Notes under the pieces: generated by a model
What the model was told of the DNA's origin: nothing
Database searches by the model: none
Seen by the model: the letters and a program-made list of their open reading frames with translations, nothing else
Translations under genes and position numbers: made by a program
Origin: Planctomonas psychrotolerans
Lineage (GTDB): Bacteria > Actinomycetota > Actinomycetes > Actinomycetales > Microbacteriaceae
Length of the DNA: 64,000 nucleotides
Direction: 5' to 3'
NCBI RefSeq assembly: GCF_008642235.1
Contig: NZ_SJEV01000001.1
Location: 1,878,400-1,942,399, forward strand
Shown here: piece after piece, positions 1-7,821 of the stretch
Numbering within the stretch: position 1 is the first letter of the stretch
Layout of the letters: the number at the start of each line of letters is the position of its first letter

Positions 1-6
1 GGCCAT
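1..6 (-). CDS. Start of next ABC permease (2 codons only)
   Basis: The stop codon of the permease ending at position 6 overlaps an ATG reading leftwards off the window (TGATG, sharing the A). Sugar ABC importers of this family normally have two adjacent permease genes, so this is probably the second (MalG-type) permease. Only Met-Ala is visible. Confidence 0.5.
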
Positions 7-929
7 CAGGCACCCGTTCCCTGGAGGGACAGCTTGCGCTGCAGTCGGTTGAGGAGCACGGCGACTGGCACCGACAGCACGGTGATGAGCAGAGCGAGAG
101 TGGTGCCGTACCCGATGTCGCTCAGCTGGAACGCGTTGCTGTAGGCATAGGTGCCGAGAACCTCGGTGGCATCGGCCGGCCCGCCGCCGGTCATGATGAA
201 GATGATGTCGAACACGCTGAAGCCGCCGACGAGGGTGAGCGTGAGCACCATGAGGAAGACCGGCATGATCTGGGGGAGGACGATGAACCAGAGGCGCTGC
301 AGCGAGTTGGCCCCGTCGATGCGAGCGGCTTCCACCAGTTCGATGTCCACGTTGCGAAGCGCCGACAGGAAGATGACGATCGCGAAGCCGGTGCCCGCCC
401 AGATCGCGGTCACGAGCACGGCGTAGATCGCGACATCGGGTTCACCGAGCCAGCCCCGGGCGAGATCGCCGAGGCCCATCGCCCGCAGCAGTTGATTGAG
501 CAGGCCGTTGACCGGGTCGTAGATCCATCCCCACACGATGCCGATGGCCACCCCGGGGAGAACGTAGGGCAGGAAGAACAGCACCCGGTAGACCACGCTA
601 GCCCGCTGGACGGACCACAGCAGCATCGCCACCAGCAACCCGATCACCATCGGCGAGATGGTGCCCACGATGATCCAGGTGATGTTGTTGCCGAGCGCGT
701 GCGCCATCTTCGGGTCGGTGAACAAGCGCTCGAAGTTCGCGAGGCCCACGAAGTCCGGGTTGGGGTTGATGCCGTTGAAGTCGACGACCGAGTAGTAGAG
801 GGCGTTCACCAACGGAATGAGGAAGAACGCCACCACCATGATCATGACCGGCAGGACCAGGGCGACGCCCAGGCGGGCCTGCGCCCGTCTGGTCACCGCC
901 GGGGCAGGGCTGCGGTTCGCGATGCTCAT
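6..929 (-). CDS. Carbohydrate ABC transporter permease, MalF/UgpA type
   Basis: This is an inner-membrane subunit of a binding-protein-dependent sugar importer. The 307-aa product has a short cytoplasmic N-terminus, about six hydrophobic segments starting near residue 22, and the permease EAA loop near residues 200-225 (EAARIDGANSLQRLWFIVLP), which docks the ATPase. The length is normal for the family. It lies 32 nt after the solute-binding protein gene in the same orientation and overlaps the next permease. No ATPase gene is nearby; many actinobacteria share one MsiK-type ATPase among several importers. The substrate cannot be read from the sequence. Expression is probably controlled by the operators at 2300-2349. 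Confidence 0.93.
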   Translation of the reverse strand: MSIANRSPAPAVTRRAQARLGVALVLPVMIMVVAFFLIPLVNALYYSVVDFNGINPNPDFVGLANFERLFTDPKMAHALGNNITWIIVGTISPMVIGLLVAMLLWSVQRASVVYRVLFFLPYVLPGVAIGIVWGWIYDPVNGLLNQLLRAMGLGDLARGWLGEPDVAIYAVLVTAIWAGTGFAIVIFLSALRNVDIELVEAARIDGANSLQRLWFIVLPQIMPVFLMVLTLTLVGGFSVFDIIFIMTGGGPADATEVLGTYAYSNAFQLSDIGYGTTLALLITVLSVPVAVLLNRLQRKLSLQGTGA

Positions 930-961
930 CGCTACGCTTCGGGTCCGCGTTCCGCGGCCGA

Positions 962-2236
962 TCAGTAGTTCTCTTGCAGGGTCACCGCAACCTCTTCGGG
1001 CGTCGCCTGCCCGGTGAGAATGCCCTGGATGCCGTTGCCCATCGCCTCGTTGAACGTGTTCGACATGAGCACGTCGATGTTGTATCCGAAGTCCCCCGAG
1101 CCGTCGGCGATCTTCGCCGCGTCATCCAGGATCTGCGAGAACAGCGGCGTGGCCTCGATGCCCTCCGTGTCGATGGGGAAGGCGGGGATGCTCTGCGTGT
1201 TCTCCACACTCCAGCGTCCGTGCTCTTGGGTGAGGAGGTAGTCGATGAACTCGACCGCCGCATCCGTCTTGGTGGTCGTGGCATTCACGAACAGGCCGGA
1301 GCCAAGACCTCCGCTGAAGATGCCCGGGCCGTCGGATGCGGGGAAGGGCATGTAACCGACCTCGAACTCCACGTTCCGCTCGATATCCTGGGCGAGCCAG
1401 CTGCCGGTCGGGTTGATCGCCGCCTGGCCGGAGTAGAACAGGGCGTTCGCGTTGTCGTAGGTCACGGCGGCGGGCGACGGCGTGAAGTAGCCGGCCTCGT
1501 TGAAGTCGGCGAGCAGGGTGAGCGCGGACACGACCTCGGGGGAGTCCCACCTCGTGTCGCCCGCGATGAGAGCCTCCATGGCGTCGGACCCGACCTCGCT
1601 CGACAACACCATGCTGAGCAGGTGCCCGCCCTGCCAGCCTTCCTGGTCGCTGACCGCGAACGGGATGACGCCGGAGTCGGCGATGGTCTGGGCCGCGGCG
1701 GTCAGGTCCGCCACCGACTGCGGCTGGGCGATACCGAGCTCGTCGAACATCGTGGCGTTGTAGAAGAGTCCGACCGTCTCGATGTCGTTGGGGATGCCCA
1801 CGATCTCGCCGCCGAACGTGACCCGCTCCTGCGCGAAGTCGTAGATCGGCCACTCCCGCTCCGAGAAGTGCTCGGTGAGCGGGTAGAGCAGGCCGGCCTC
1901 GGCGAGCGCACCGGCGAAGCCGGGGCCGGTGTCGTACCCGAAGATGTCCGGCCCGTCTCCCGACCGCAGCTGCGTCTGCAGCACGGTGCGCACGTTCTCC
2001 GACGGGATGACATCGAGCTCGATCGTGATCCCTGACTCTTCCGCGAACGTGGCGATGTCCTGTTCGGTCAGCGCAAGATCGGCCGGATCCTCCGGCTGGC
2101 CGATCATGAAGCGGAGGGTATCGGGATCGGTGTCGTTCCCGCCGCCGTCACTGGGGGCCCCTCCGGTGCAGCCGACCACGGAAAGGGCCAGAACCGCGGT
2201 GAGCCCGATCGTCGTCAGGCGCAGCAATTTCGTCAT
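962..2236 (-). CDS. Extracellular sugar-binding lipoprotein of ABC importer
   Basis: This protein captures a carbohydrate outside the cell and delivers it to the permeases downstream. I chose the ATG at 2236 because AGGAAG sits 6 nt before it; an ATG at 2254 in the same frame has no ribosome site. The 424-aa product has a lipoprotein signal peptide with lipobox LSVVGC (Cys23), a Gly/Asp-rich linker, and the SBP_bac_1 family body, with phrases such as GDGPDIFGYDTG and PTGSWLAQDI. It is the first gene of the operon and is preceded by two LacI-type operators. Which sugar it binds is unknown; a neighbouring LacI gene with the same operator suggests a dedicated local regulator. Confidence 0.93.
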   Translation of the reverse strand: MTKLLRLTTIGLTAVLALSVVGCTGGAPSDGGGNDTDPDTLRFMIGQPEDPADLALTEQDIATFAEESGITIELDVIPSENVRTVLQTQLRSGDGPDIFGYDTGPGFAGALAEAGLLYPLTEHFSEREWPIYDFAQERVTFGGEIVGIPNDIETVGLFYNATMFDELGIAQPQSVADLTAAAQTIADSGVIPFAVSDQEGWQGGHLLSMVLSSEVGSDAMEALIAGDTRWDSPEVVSALTLLADFNEAGYFTPSPAAVTYDNANALFYSGQAAINPTGSWLAQDIERNVEFEVGYMPFPASDGPGIFSGGLGSGLFVNATTTKTDAAVEFIDYLLTQEHGRWSVENTQSIPAFPIDTEGIEATPLFSQILDDAAKIADGSGDFGYNIDVLMSNTFNEAMGNGIQGILTGQATPEEVAVTLQENY

Positions 2237-2299
2237 CGTTGACTTCCTCGTCATCGAGTGGCGAGCCGCGGGAGAGGCGGGTCGCTCGTGGAACTCAGT

Positions 2300-2315
2300 T
2301 TTACACCGCTGTAAA
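2300..2315. promoter_or_regulatory. LacI-type operator 1 (sugar ABC operon)
   Basis: TTTACACCGCTGTAAA is a near-perfect palindrome with TTTACA/TGTAAA arms, 64 nt upstream of the binding-protein start. It matches the consensus TTTACAGCGCTGTAAA at 15 of 16 positions. On the minus strand the site overlaps a plausible -10 (TAAAAC). The same motif recurs at 2334 and before the LacI gene at 5662. Confidence 0.72.
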
Positions 2316-2333
2316 GTCGGTGTCCAGAACTAT

Positions 2334-2349
2334 TTTCCGGCGCTGTAAA
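2334..2349. promoter_or_regulatory. LacI-type operator 2 (sugar ABC operon)
   Basis: TTTCCGGCGCTGTAAA matches TTTACAGCGCTGTAAA at 14 of 16 positions. It starts 34 bp after the start of operator 1, about three helical turns, so two repressor dimers could sit on the same DNA face. The rest of the 2237-2541 intergenic region holds no gene that I can support. Confidence 0.62.
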
Positions 2350-2541
2350 CCGGTCGTCCGCAGGGCGGATTGCCCGGCGACGGGAGCACGCCGTCACGTG
2401 AGCCCGCGTGGTGGGCAGGAAACCCCCCGAAACGGGGCCAGTGCGGAGGGCCCGGATGACCTTTGGTGCCGGTCCAACTCTGCTAACGTCACGGGCACCG
2501 CCGTACGAATGCGCGCGGCCGATACGAGGTGGCACACACAC

Positions 2542-3537
2542 ATGGACGCGCAGTCAACGACCGGGCACGCCCCGAGCATCGTCGTCGCCATTCCGACTTT
2601 CAAGCGCCCTGAGCGACTCGCGGAACTCCTCCCGAACGTCGGCGCGCAGTTGGCCGCCCTGCAGCGCGAGGGCATCATCTCGCGCGGGGGAATAGTCGTG
2701 GTCGACAACGACGGTGCCGGGTCGGCCCGCCGCGTGGTCGAGCCGGCCTACAGCGATATGCCCGCCCGGTACGCGGTGGAGACCACCAAGGGCATCCCCG
2801 CCGTCCGGAACCGTGCCCTCGACGAGTCGCTGGACTTCGAGCTGCTGGCCTTCATCGACGACGACGAACTGCCCCTCGAGGGCTGGCTGCGCTCCCTGGT
2901 CGAGACCTACACCGAGTTCGGCCGCCCCGCGGCGGTGATGGGACGCGTCGTGTCCATCTTCGCGGAGGACGTCGACCCCTGGGTGACGGCGACCGGACTG
3001 TTCCAGCGCCCCCAGCGGGAGACCGGCACCGAGATCTCCGTCGCGGCGACCGGCAACCTGCTCCTCGACCTCGACCAGGTCCGCGCCAGCGGGGTGCGGT
3101 TCGACGAGTCGATCGGCCTCGGCGGCGGCTCCGACACCCTCTTCAGCATGATGCTCAAGCGCACCGGTGCCCGCATGGTGTGGTGCAACGAGTCGGTCAC
3201 CGAGGACACGGTCGAGATCGAGCGCCAGACCCGCGCCTGGGCGCTCAAGCGCGCCTACAGCCACGGCAACGTCGCCACCCGCGTGCGTCTCCAGCTCGAA
3301 GCGAATCCCCGCGTCCGGCTGATCCTCCGTGCCAAGGGCGTGGCGGGCGGCGCAGGCCGCGTCGTCGTCGGCGTCCTGCGTCACCTTCTCGGTCGCGTCA
3401 CCCGCAGCATGGGGCACAGCGCGCGCGGACTCCGGCTCGCCTATCGCGGTGCGGGCATGGTCGCCGCCGCAGGCGGCCGCTCCTATGCCGCGTACGCCGG
3501 TGCACACGCGCCGGCCACCCCGGCACCTTCCGCGTGA
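2542..3537 (+). CDS. Glycosyltransferase family 2
   Basis: This enzyme transfers a sugar from a nucleotide donor, probably in building a surface or secreted glycan. The ATG at 2542 is chosen because GAGGTGG lies 9 nt upstream and the GT-A fold begins at once (SIVVAIPTFKRPERL). The 331-aa product has the donor-site region VVDNDGAG, a DDDE metal-binding stretch near residue 113 (FIDDDELPLEGW), and a region near residues 185-230 with the conserved GGGSDT motif. The C-terminus is Ala/Arg-rich and may sit at the membrane. It overlaps the next gene by 4 nt (GTGA), so the three genes 2542-5581 look like one operon. Acceptor and product are unknown. Confidence 0.88.
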   Translation: MDAQSTTGHAPSIVVAIPTFKRPERLAELLPNVGAQLAALQREGIISRGGIVVVDNDGAGSARRVVEPAYSDMPARYAVETTKGIPAVRNRALDESLDFELLAFIDDDELPLEGWLRSLVETYTEFGRPAAVMGRVVSIFAEDVDPWVTATGLFQRPQRETGTEISVAATGNLLLDLDQVRASGVRFDESIGLGGGSDTLFSMMLKRTGARMVWCNESVTEDTVEIERQTRAWALKRAYSHGNVATRVRLQLEANPRVRLILRAKGVAGGAGRVVVGVLRHLLGRVTRSMGHSARGLRLAYRGAGMVAAAGGRSYAAYAGAHAPATPAPSA

Positions 3538-4268
3538 GCTCGCTCGGGCGGCTGGTACCCCGCGCCGCGCGGTCCTGGCTCCGCTCGCACGGTGGACCCC
3601 TCGGCTCCATCGTCGCCGTGCGCACAACGGCACCGGAGTTCGTGCTGACCTACGACGACGGACCGGAGCCGGGCGACACCGAGTCCATCCTGTCCGTGCT
3701 TCAGGACCGCGGTGCGCGGGCGACCTTCTTCGTGCTGCTCACGCGCACGCGCAAGAATCCGGAGCTCCTCCGGGAGGTGATGGCGGCGGGCCACGAGATC
3801 GCGCTGCACGGCGTGGATCACCGCCCGATCTCCCGCATGTCCTATCGCGAGGTGCTCTCGCGCACATCGGATGCGAAGGCCGAACTGGAGGACGACATCG
3901 GTCGCCCGGTGCACTGGTTCCGCCCGCCGTACGGGCTGCAGTCCCTCAGCTCCTTCCGCGGCGTGCGAGCGGCGGGTCTCGAGCCCGTGCTGTGGGGACC
4001 CACCGCACTCGACTCGCGTCCGGCGACCACGGAGGAGCGGATGCAGCGAGTCCTCCGCGGTGCCGGTCGCGGCGCCATCGTGCTCTCGCACGACGGATAC
4101 GCGGACGTCGCCGACGGCGGACGCGGCGGCAATCACCCCGGTCACGACCGGGGCGCACTCGCGACGCGCGTCCTCGACGCGTACGCGGAGCTCGGGCTCC
4201 GCGCGAACACTGTGTCCGGAGCGATCGCATCCGGATCGGCCACCCGCGGAATCTGGTTCCGTCGGTGA
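3534..4268 (+). CDS. Polysaccharide deacetylase (NodB homology domain)
   Basis: This is a carbohydrate esterase family 4 protein that probably removes N-acetyl groups from a glycan. The GTG at 3534 overlaps the stop of the glycosyltransferase (GTGA), which implies translational coupling. The 244-aa product shows the NodB motifs: LTYDDGPEPGDT (catalytic and metal Asp pair), HGVDHRPISRMS (metal His), RPPYG, and a late LSHDG. The first 25 residues are Arg-rich with no clear signal peptide, so it may be cytoplasmic or membrane-associated. With the glycosyltransferase and the nucleotide-sugar dehydrogenase it forms a small glycan module; chain modification during export is one plausible role. Confidence 0.88.
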   Translation: MSSLGRLVPRAARSWLRSHGGPLGSIVAVRTTAPEFVLTYDDGPEPGDTESILSVLQDRGARATFFVLLTRTRKNPELLREVMAAGHEIALHGVDHRPISRMSYREVLSRTSDAKAELEDDIGRPVHWFRPPYGLQSLSSFRGVRAAGLEPVLWGPTALDSRPATTEERMQRVLRGAGRGAIVLSHDGYADVADGGRGGNHPGHDRGALATRVLDAYAELGLRANTVSGAIASGSATRGIWFRR

Positions 4269-4294
4269 GTAACACCACAACTCTGGAGGACCCG

Positions 4295-5581
4295 GTGGAG
4301 AACGACTTCACGCCCGAACCGCACAACACGACCGTTGCCCTGATCGGGCAGGGCTATGTGGGGCTGCCCGTTGCGATGCGAGCGGTGGAGGTGGGCTACA
4401 CCGTCGTCGGCATCGATCTCGACCCGAGGCGGGTCGAGTCGATCGGCTCCGGCGTCTCGCACGTCGACGACATTTCGAACGAGCAGCTGCAGGCCGCACT
4501 GGAGTCGGGACGCTACCGCATCACCGCGGACTACGCGGACGCCCAGGGCTTCGACGTTGCGGTCATCACCGTTCCGACACCGCTCAAGGAGACGCTTCCC
4601 GACCTGTCGTTCATCGAGAGCGCCGCGGAGTCGCTGGCGGCCCTGCTGAAGCCCGGCGCCATGGTCGTCCTGGAGTCCACGACGTACCCCGGCACCACGG
4701 AGGAGCTTCTGGTGCCGATCCTCGAGGAGGGGTCCGGACTGACCACGGGCACCGACCTCTTCGTCGGATACAGCCCCGAGCGCATCGACCCCGGAAACCC
4801 CACCTGGGGTCTTCGTGAGACGCCGAAGATCGTCTCGGGCACGGACCCGGCGTCGCTCGACCGCGTCAAGCGCTTCTACGACTCCCTCGTCGACACCACC
4901 GTGCCCGTGAGCTCGCCTCGCGAGGCGGAGATGGCGAAGCTCCTCGAGAACACGTTCCGGCACGTCAACATCGCCCTCGTCAACGAGCTGGCGGTCTTCG
5001 CCAACGCGCTCGGCGTGAACGTGTGGGAGTCGATCGACGCTGCTGCCACGAAGCCGTTCGGGTTCATGAAGTTCACGCCGGGTCCCGGCGTCGGCGGCCA
5101 CTGCCTCCCGGTCGACCCGAGCTACCTCTCCTGGCAGGTGCGACGGAAGCTCGGCAAGAACTTCCGCTTCGTCGAGCTCGCCAACGACGTGAACGACAAC
5201 ATGCCCGCCTACGTTGTGCAGCGCGCCACCCGGCTCCTCAACGACTCCCAGCGCGCCATGAGCGGTGCCCGCATCCTGCTGCTCGGCCTCGCCTACAAGC
5301 GGAACACCGGGGACATCCGGGAGTCGCCCGCCCTGCACCTCGTGGACCTGCTCCACGAATACTCGGCCGAGCTCTCCGCGGTGGACGCCCACGTCGAGGA
5401 CCACCACTGGCCGGCGGATGTGCGGCGCGTCGCGCCGGGCGAGGTCGACTACTCCGAGTACGACCTCGCCATCCTGCTCACCGACCACGAGGACATCGAC
5501 TACAGCGTGCTGCAGGACGGAACCCTGCCCGTGCTCGACACGCGCAACCGGCTCACCGGCGCGAGCGTCGAACGGCTCTGA
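4295..5581 (+). CDS. Nucleotide-sugar 6-dehydrogenase (WecC/WbpA type)
   Basis: This enzyme oxidises the C6 hydroxyl of a UDP-sugar to the uronic acid with two NAD+, supplying a charged sugar for the glycan made by this operon. I chose the GTG at 4295, preceded by GGAGG; the GTG at 4265 overlapping the previous stop is an alternative that adds 10 residues. The product (428 aa) has an N-terminal Rossmann motif VALIGQGYVGLPVA, a central helical domain, and the catalytic-Cys motif GVGGHCLPVDPSYLSW, which resembles UDP-N-acetyl-mannosamine/glucosamine dehydrogenases more than UDP-glucose dehydrogenases. The C-terminal UDP-binding domain includes LGLAYKRNTGDIRESP. The exact substrate is inferred. 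Confidence 0.88.
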   Translation: MENDFTPEPHNTTVALIGQGYVGLPVAMRAVEVGYTVVGIDLDPRRVESIGSGVSHVDDISNEQLQAALESGRYRITADYADAQGFDVAVITVPTPLKETLPDLSFIESAAESLAALLKPGAMVVLESTTYPGTTEELLVPILEEGSGLTTGTDLFVGYSPERIDPGNPTWGLRETPKIVSGTDPASLDRVKRFYDSLVDTTVPVSSPREAEMAKLLENTFRHVNIALVNELAVFANALGVNVWESIDAAATKPFGFMKFTPGPGVGGHCLPVDPSYLSWQVRRKLGKNFRFVELANDVNDNMPAYVVQRATRLLNDSQRAMSGARILLLGLAYKRNTGDIRESPALHLVDLLHEYSAELSAVDAHVEDHHWPADVRRVAPGEVDYSEYDLAILLTDHEDIDYSVLQDGTLPVLDTRNRLTGASVERL

Positions 5582-5661
5582 CCCGTCGTGCCCGATCGGT
5601 CGACTCCGGAACGACGGAGTCGCCCGGTTCGGCGTGGTGCCCGCCGCAGCATCGGCGCGCA

Positions 5662-5677
5662 TTTCCTGCGCTGTAGA
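5662..5677. promoter_or_regulatory. LacI-type operator 3 (regulator's own promoter)
   Basis: TTTCCTGCGCTGTAGA shares 14 of 16 positions with operator 2 at 2334 and 13 of 16 with the palindrome TTTACAGCGCTGTAAA. It lies just upstream of a -10-like TAGAGT near 5695, so it would cover the -35 region of the LacI gene. This suggests autoregulation. Confidence 0.6.
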
Positions 5678-5745
5678 TCGAGCGCGGTACGGATTAGAGT
5701 GACGGGACTCGGGAGCGTCGCTTCCGACGGACCGAAGGGATCCTC

Positions 5746-6765
5746 GTGCCTCCTGCGCGGCCGCGACTGAGCGATGTCGCCGCCCTCGCCGGGGTGTCGC
5801 AGAAGACCGTCTCGAACGTCATCAACGACTACCCGCACGTCACCGAGCGCACGCGGCTCAAGGTGGAGGCGGCCCTGCGGGAGCTGAACTACCGGGTGAA
5901 CATCCCCGCCCGCAGTCTCGCCAGCGGTCGCACCGGGTTCATCGCCCTCGCGGTGCCGAGCCTCGACAATCCCTACTTCTCGGAGCTCGCCGTGCATGTG
6001 ATGGCTGCGGCCGCCGCGTACCGGTGGACGGTGCTCATCGAGCAGACGGGAGGGTCGCCCGACGCGGAGACGCTGGTCGTCGACGGCGCGATGCCGTACC
6101 TCGTGGACGGCATCGTGTTGCACCTGCGGTCCCTCACCCCGGCCGATCTCCGCAACCGGAGCGACAGCACGCCTCTCGTGCTCATCGGCGAGAAGACACC
6201 GCATCACATCGCGGACTACGTGGCCGGCGACAGCGTGCAGGCGGCCTACGACCTGACGACGCATCTGCTGCGTACGGGCAGGACGAGGGTTGCCGTCATC
6301 GGAATCGAGCGGGACACGCGTTTCGCCACGAGCACGCTGCGCTTCGAGGGTTACCGTCGGGCGCTCGCCGATGCCGGCATCGACGTGCGCGACGATTACG
6401 TGGTTCCGGTGGAGCGGTTCCAGCGGGAGAACGGCGCCATCGCGATGGGATCGCTCCTCGCGCTGCCCGAGCCCCCGGACGCCGTGCTCTGCTTCAACGA
6501 TCTCCTCGCGCTCGGCGCGCTCAGTCACCTCAACACCGTCGGCGTGGCCGTGCCCCGCGACGTCGCGCTCGCCGGGTTCGATGACATCGACGAGTCCGCC
6601 TACAGTTCACCGCCGCTCACCACCATCGCCTGGGATACCAAGGCGATCGCGGAGCGAGCCGTCGCACTGCTCGCTGAGCGGCTGAGCGGGGACTCGGACT
6701 CGCCGCCCCGCGAGATCTCGGTGGACTACACGGTGGTGCAACGGCAGAGCACCACGCTGTCGTAG
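5746..6765 (+). CDS. LacI-family transcriptional regulator
   Basis: This is a DNA-binding repressor that responds to a sugar or sugar phosphate. The GTG at 5746 has GAAGGGA 6 nt upstream. The 339-aa product starts with the LacI helix-turn-helix (LSDVAALAGVSQKTVSNVIN) and hinge helix (NYRVNIPARSLASGRTG), followed by a periplasmic-binding-like effector domain from about residue 62 to 335. Length is typical. Matching operators lie in front of its own gene and in front of the sugar ABC operon at 2236, so it very likely controls that importer. Its effector is unknown. It ends convergent with coaA. Confidence 0.92.
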   Translation: MPPARPRLSDVAALAGVSQKTVSNVINDYPHVTERTRLKVEAALRELNYRVNIPARSLASGRTGFIALAVPSLDNPYFSELAVHVMAAAAAYRWTVLIEQTGGSPDAETLVVDGAMPYLVDGIVLHLRSLTPADLRNRSDSTPLVLIGEKTPHHIADYVAGDSVQAAYDLTTHLLRTGRTRVAVIGIERDTRFATSTLRFEGYRRALADAGIDVRDDYVVPVERFQRENGAIAMGSLLALPEPPDAVLCFNDLLALGALSHLNTVGVAVPRDVALAGFDDIDESAYSSPPLTTIAWDTKAIAERAVALLAERLSGDSDSPPREISVDYTVVQRQSTTLS

Positions 6766-6783
6766 CAGCAGTCGCGTCGACGA

Positions 6784-6803
6784 GCGTCCCGTCGGCCGGA
6801 CGC
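6784..6803. terminator. Possible bidirectional terminator hairpin
   Basis: GCGTCC (6784-6789) and GGACGC (6798-6803) can pair around an 8-nt loop between the convergent LacI and coaA genes. There is no T-tract. The stem is short, so the support is weak. Confidence 0.3.
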
Positions 6804-6804
6804 G

Positions 6805-7764
6805 CTACAGCTTGCGCAGCAGCACGCTGTTCACCGCGTGCTCGGAGTCCTTCCGCAGTACGAGAGTCGCCCGCGAACGGGTGGGGCGGATGTTCTGCAC
6901 GAGGTTCGGCTCGTTGATGGATGCCCAGATGCGGCGCGCTCGCGCTCGCGCCTCCTCCTCGCTGAGGCTCGAGAAACGGTGGAAGTACGACTTCGGATTC
7001 GCGAACGCGCCGCGCTGCAGTGCCAGGAAGCGTTCCTCGTACCAGGTGGCGATGTCGCTCGTGCGGGCGTCCACGTACACCGTGAAGTCGAAGAGGTCGC
7101 TGACCGCGAGCCGGTGTCCGGCCGGCGGCTGCAGCACGTTGAGCCCCTCGACGATGAGCACGTCGGGCTGACGCACCACCACCTCGGCGCCCGGCACGAT
7201 GTCGTAGCTCAGGTGCGAATAGAAGGGCGCACGCACCTCCTCCGCGCCGCTCTTCACCTTGCTCACGAAGCGCAGCAGCGCCCGCCGGTCGTACGACTCG
7301 GGGAAGCCCTTGCGCTCCATCAGCCCGCGGCGTTCCAGCTCGGCGTTGGGATAGAGGAAGCCGTCGGTGGTCAGGAGCTCCACGCGCGGAGTGTCATCCC
7401 ACCGGGCGAGCAGCTCCCGCAGCAACCGGGCCACCGTCGACTTGCCCACCGCGACCGAGCCCGCCACGCCGATGACGAACGGCGTGCTGGCGGCGCGCTC
7501 GCCGAGGAACGCGCTCGTGCTGCGGTGGAGTTCCCGCTTGCCGGTGGCGTAGAGGTTCAGCAACCGGCTGAGCGGGAGGTACACCTCCTGCACCTCTCGC
7601 ATGTCCATCCGGTCACCGAGACCACGCAACTGCACGATCTCCGTCTCACGGAGCGGCAACTGCGTGCTGGGGGCGAGCGCCGCCCAATCGGCGCGATCGA
7701 TAGCGACGAAGGGAGACGTGTGCCCGTTGGCGGGCTGTGACGGGAGCGGCCCGGTCAAGGACAT
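6805..7764 (-). CDS. coaA: Type I pantothenate kinase
   Basis: This enzyme phosphorylates pantothenate with ATP, the first and usually rate-limiting step of coenzyme A synthesis. The 319-aa product is close to the usual length for the bacterial type I enzyme. Visible features are the P-loop [12 protein letters not shown] near residue 100, the TTDGFL motif, [19 protein letters not shown], and the C-terminal [14 protein letters not shown] larger open frame continues upstream on this strand, but it only shadows glmS. Translation probably starts at the ATG at 7764, which lies 8 nt after a TAGGCT box and lacks a ribosome site, so the message may be leaderless. It is divergent from glmS. Confidence 0.95.
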   Translation of the reverse strand: MSLTGPLPSQPANGHTSPFVAIDRADWAALAPSTQLPLRETEIVQLRGLGDRMDMREVQEVYLPLSRLLNLYATGKRELHRSTSAFLGERAASTPFVIGVAGSVAVGKSTVARLLRELLARWDDTPRVELLTTDGFLYPNAELERRGLMERKGFPESYDRRALLRFVSKVKSGAEEVRAPFYSHLSYDIVPGAEVVVRQPDVLIVEGLNVLQPPAGHRLAVSDLFDFTVYVDARTSDIATWYEERFLALQRGAFANPKSYFHRFSSLSEEEARARARRIWASINEPNLVQNIRPTRSRATLVLRKDSEHAVNSVLLRKL

Positions 7765-7772
7765 AGAGACAC

Positions 7773-7778
7773 AGCCTA
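7773..7778 (-). promoter_or_regulatory. -10 box for leaderless coaA
   Basis: Read on the minus strand, TAGGCT lies 8 nt before the coaA ATG, and no Shine-Dalgarno lies between them. It belongs to a repeated TANNNT-before-start pattern in this window. No clear -35 is seen. Confidence 0.55.
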
Positions 7779-7808
7779 ACGTCGTCGAGTACTGGCGACG
7801 CGGTGACA

Positions 7809-7814
7809 TAAAAT
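7809..7814 (+). promoter_or_regulatory. -10 box for leaderless glmS
   Basis: TAAAAT lies 7 nt before the glmS ATG, which puts the expected transcription start on or next to the A of ATG. There is no Shine-Dalgarno. It stands 30 bp from the divergent coaA -10, so the two promoters overlap back to back. Confidence 0.65.
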
Positions 7815-7821
7815 CGACCCC

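Noticed and set aside
7779-7821. glmS ribozyme
   Set aside because: There is no untranslated leader long enough and the ribozyme is typical of Firmicutes, not actinobacteria.
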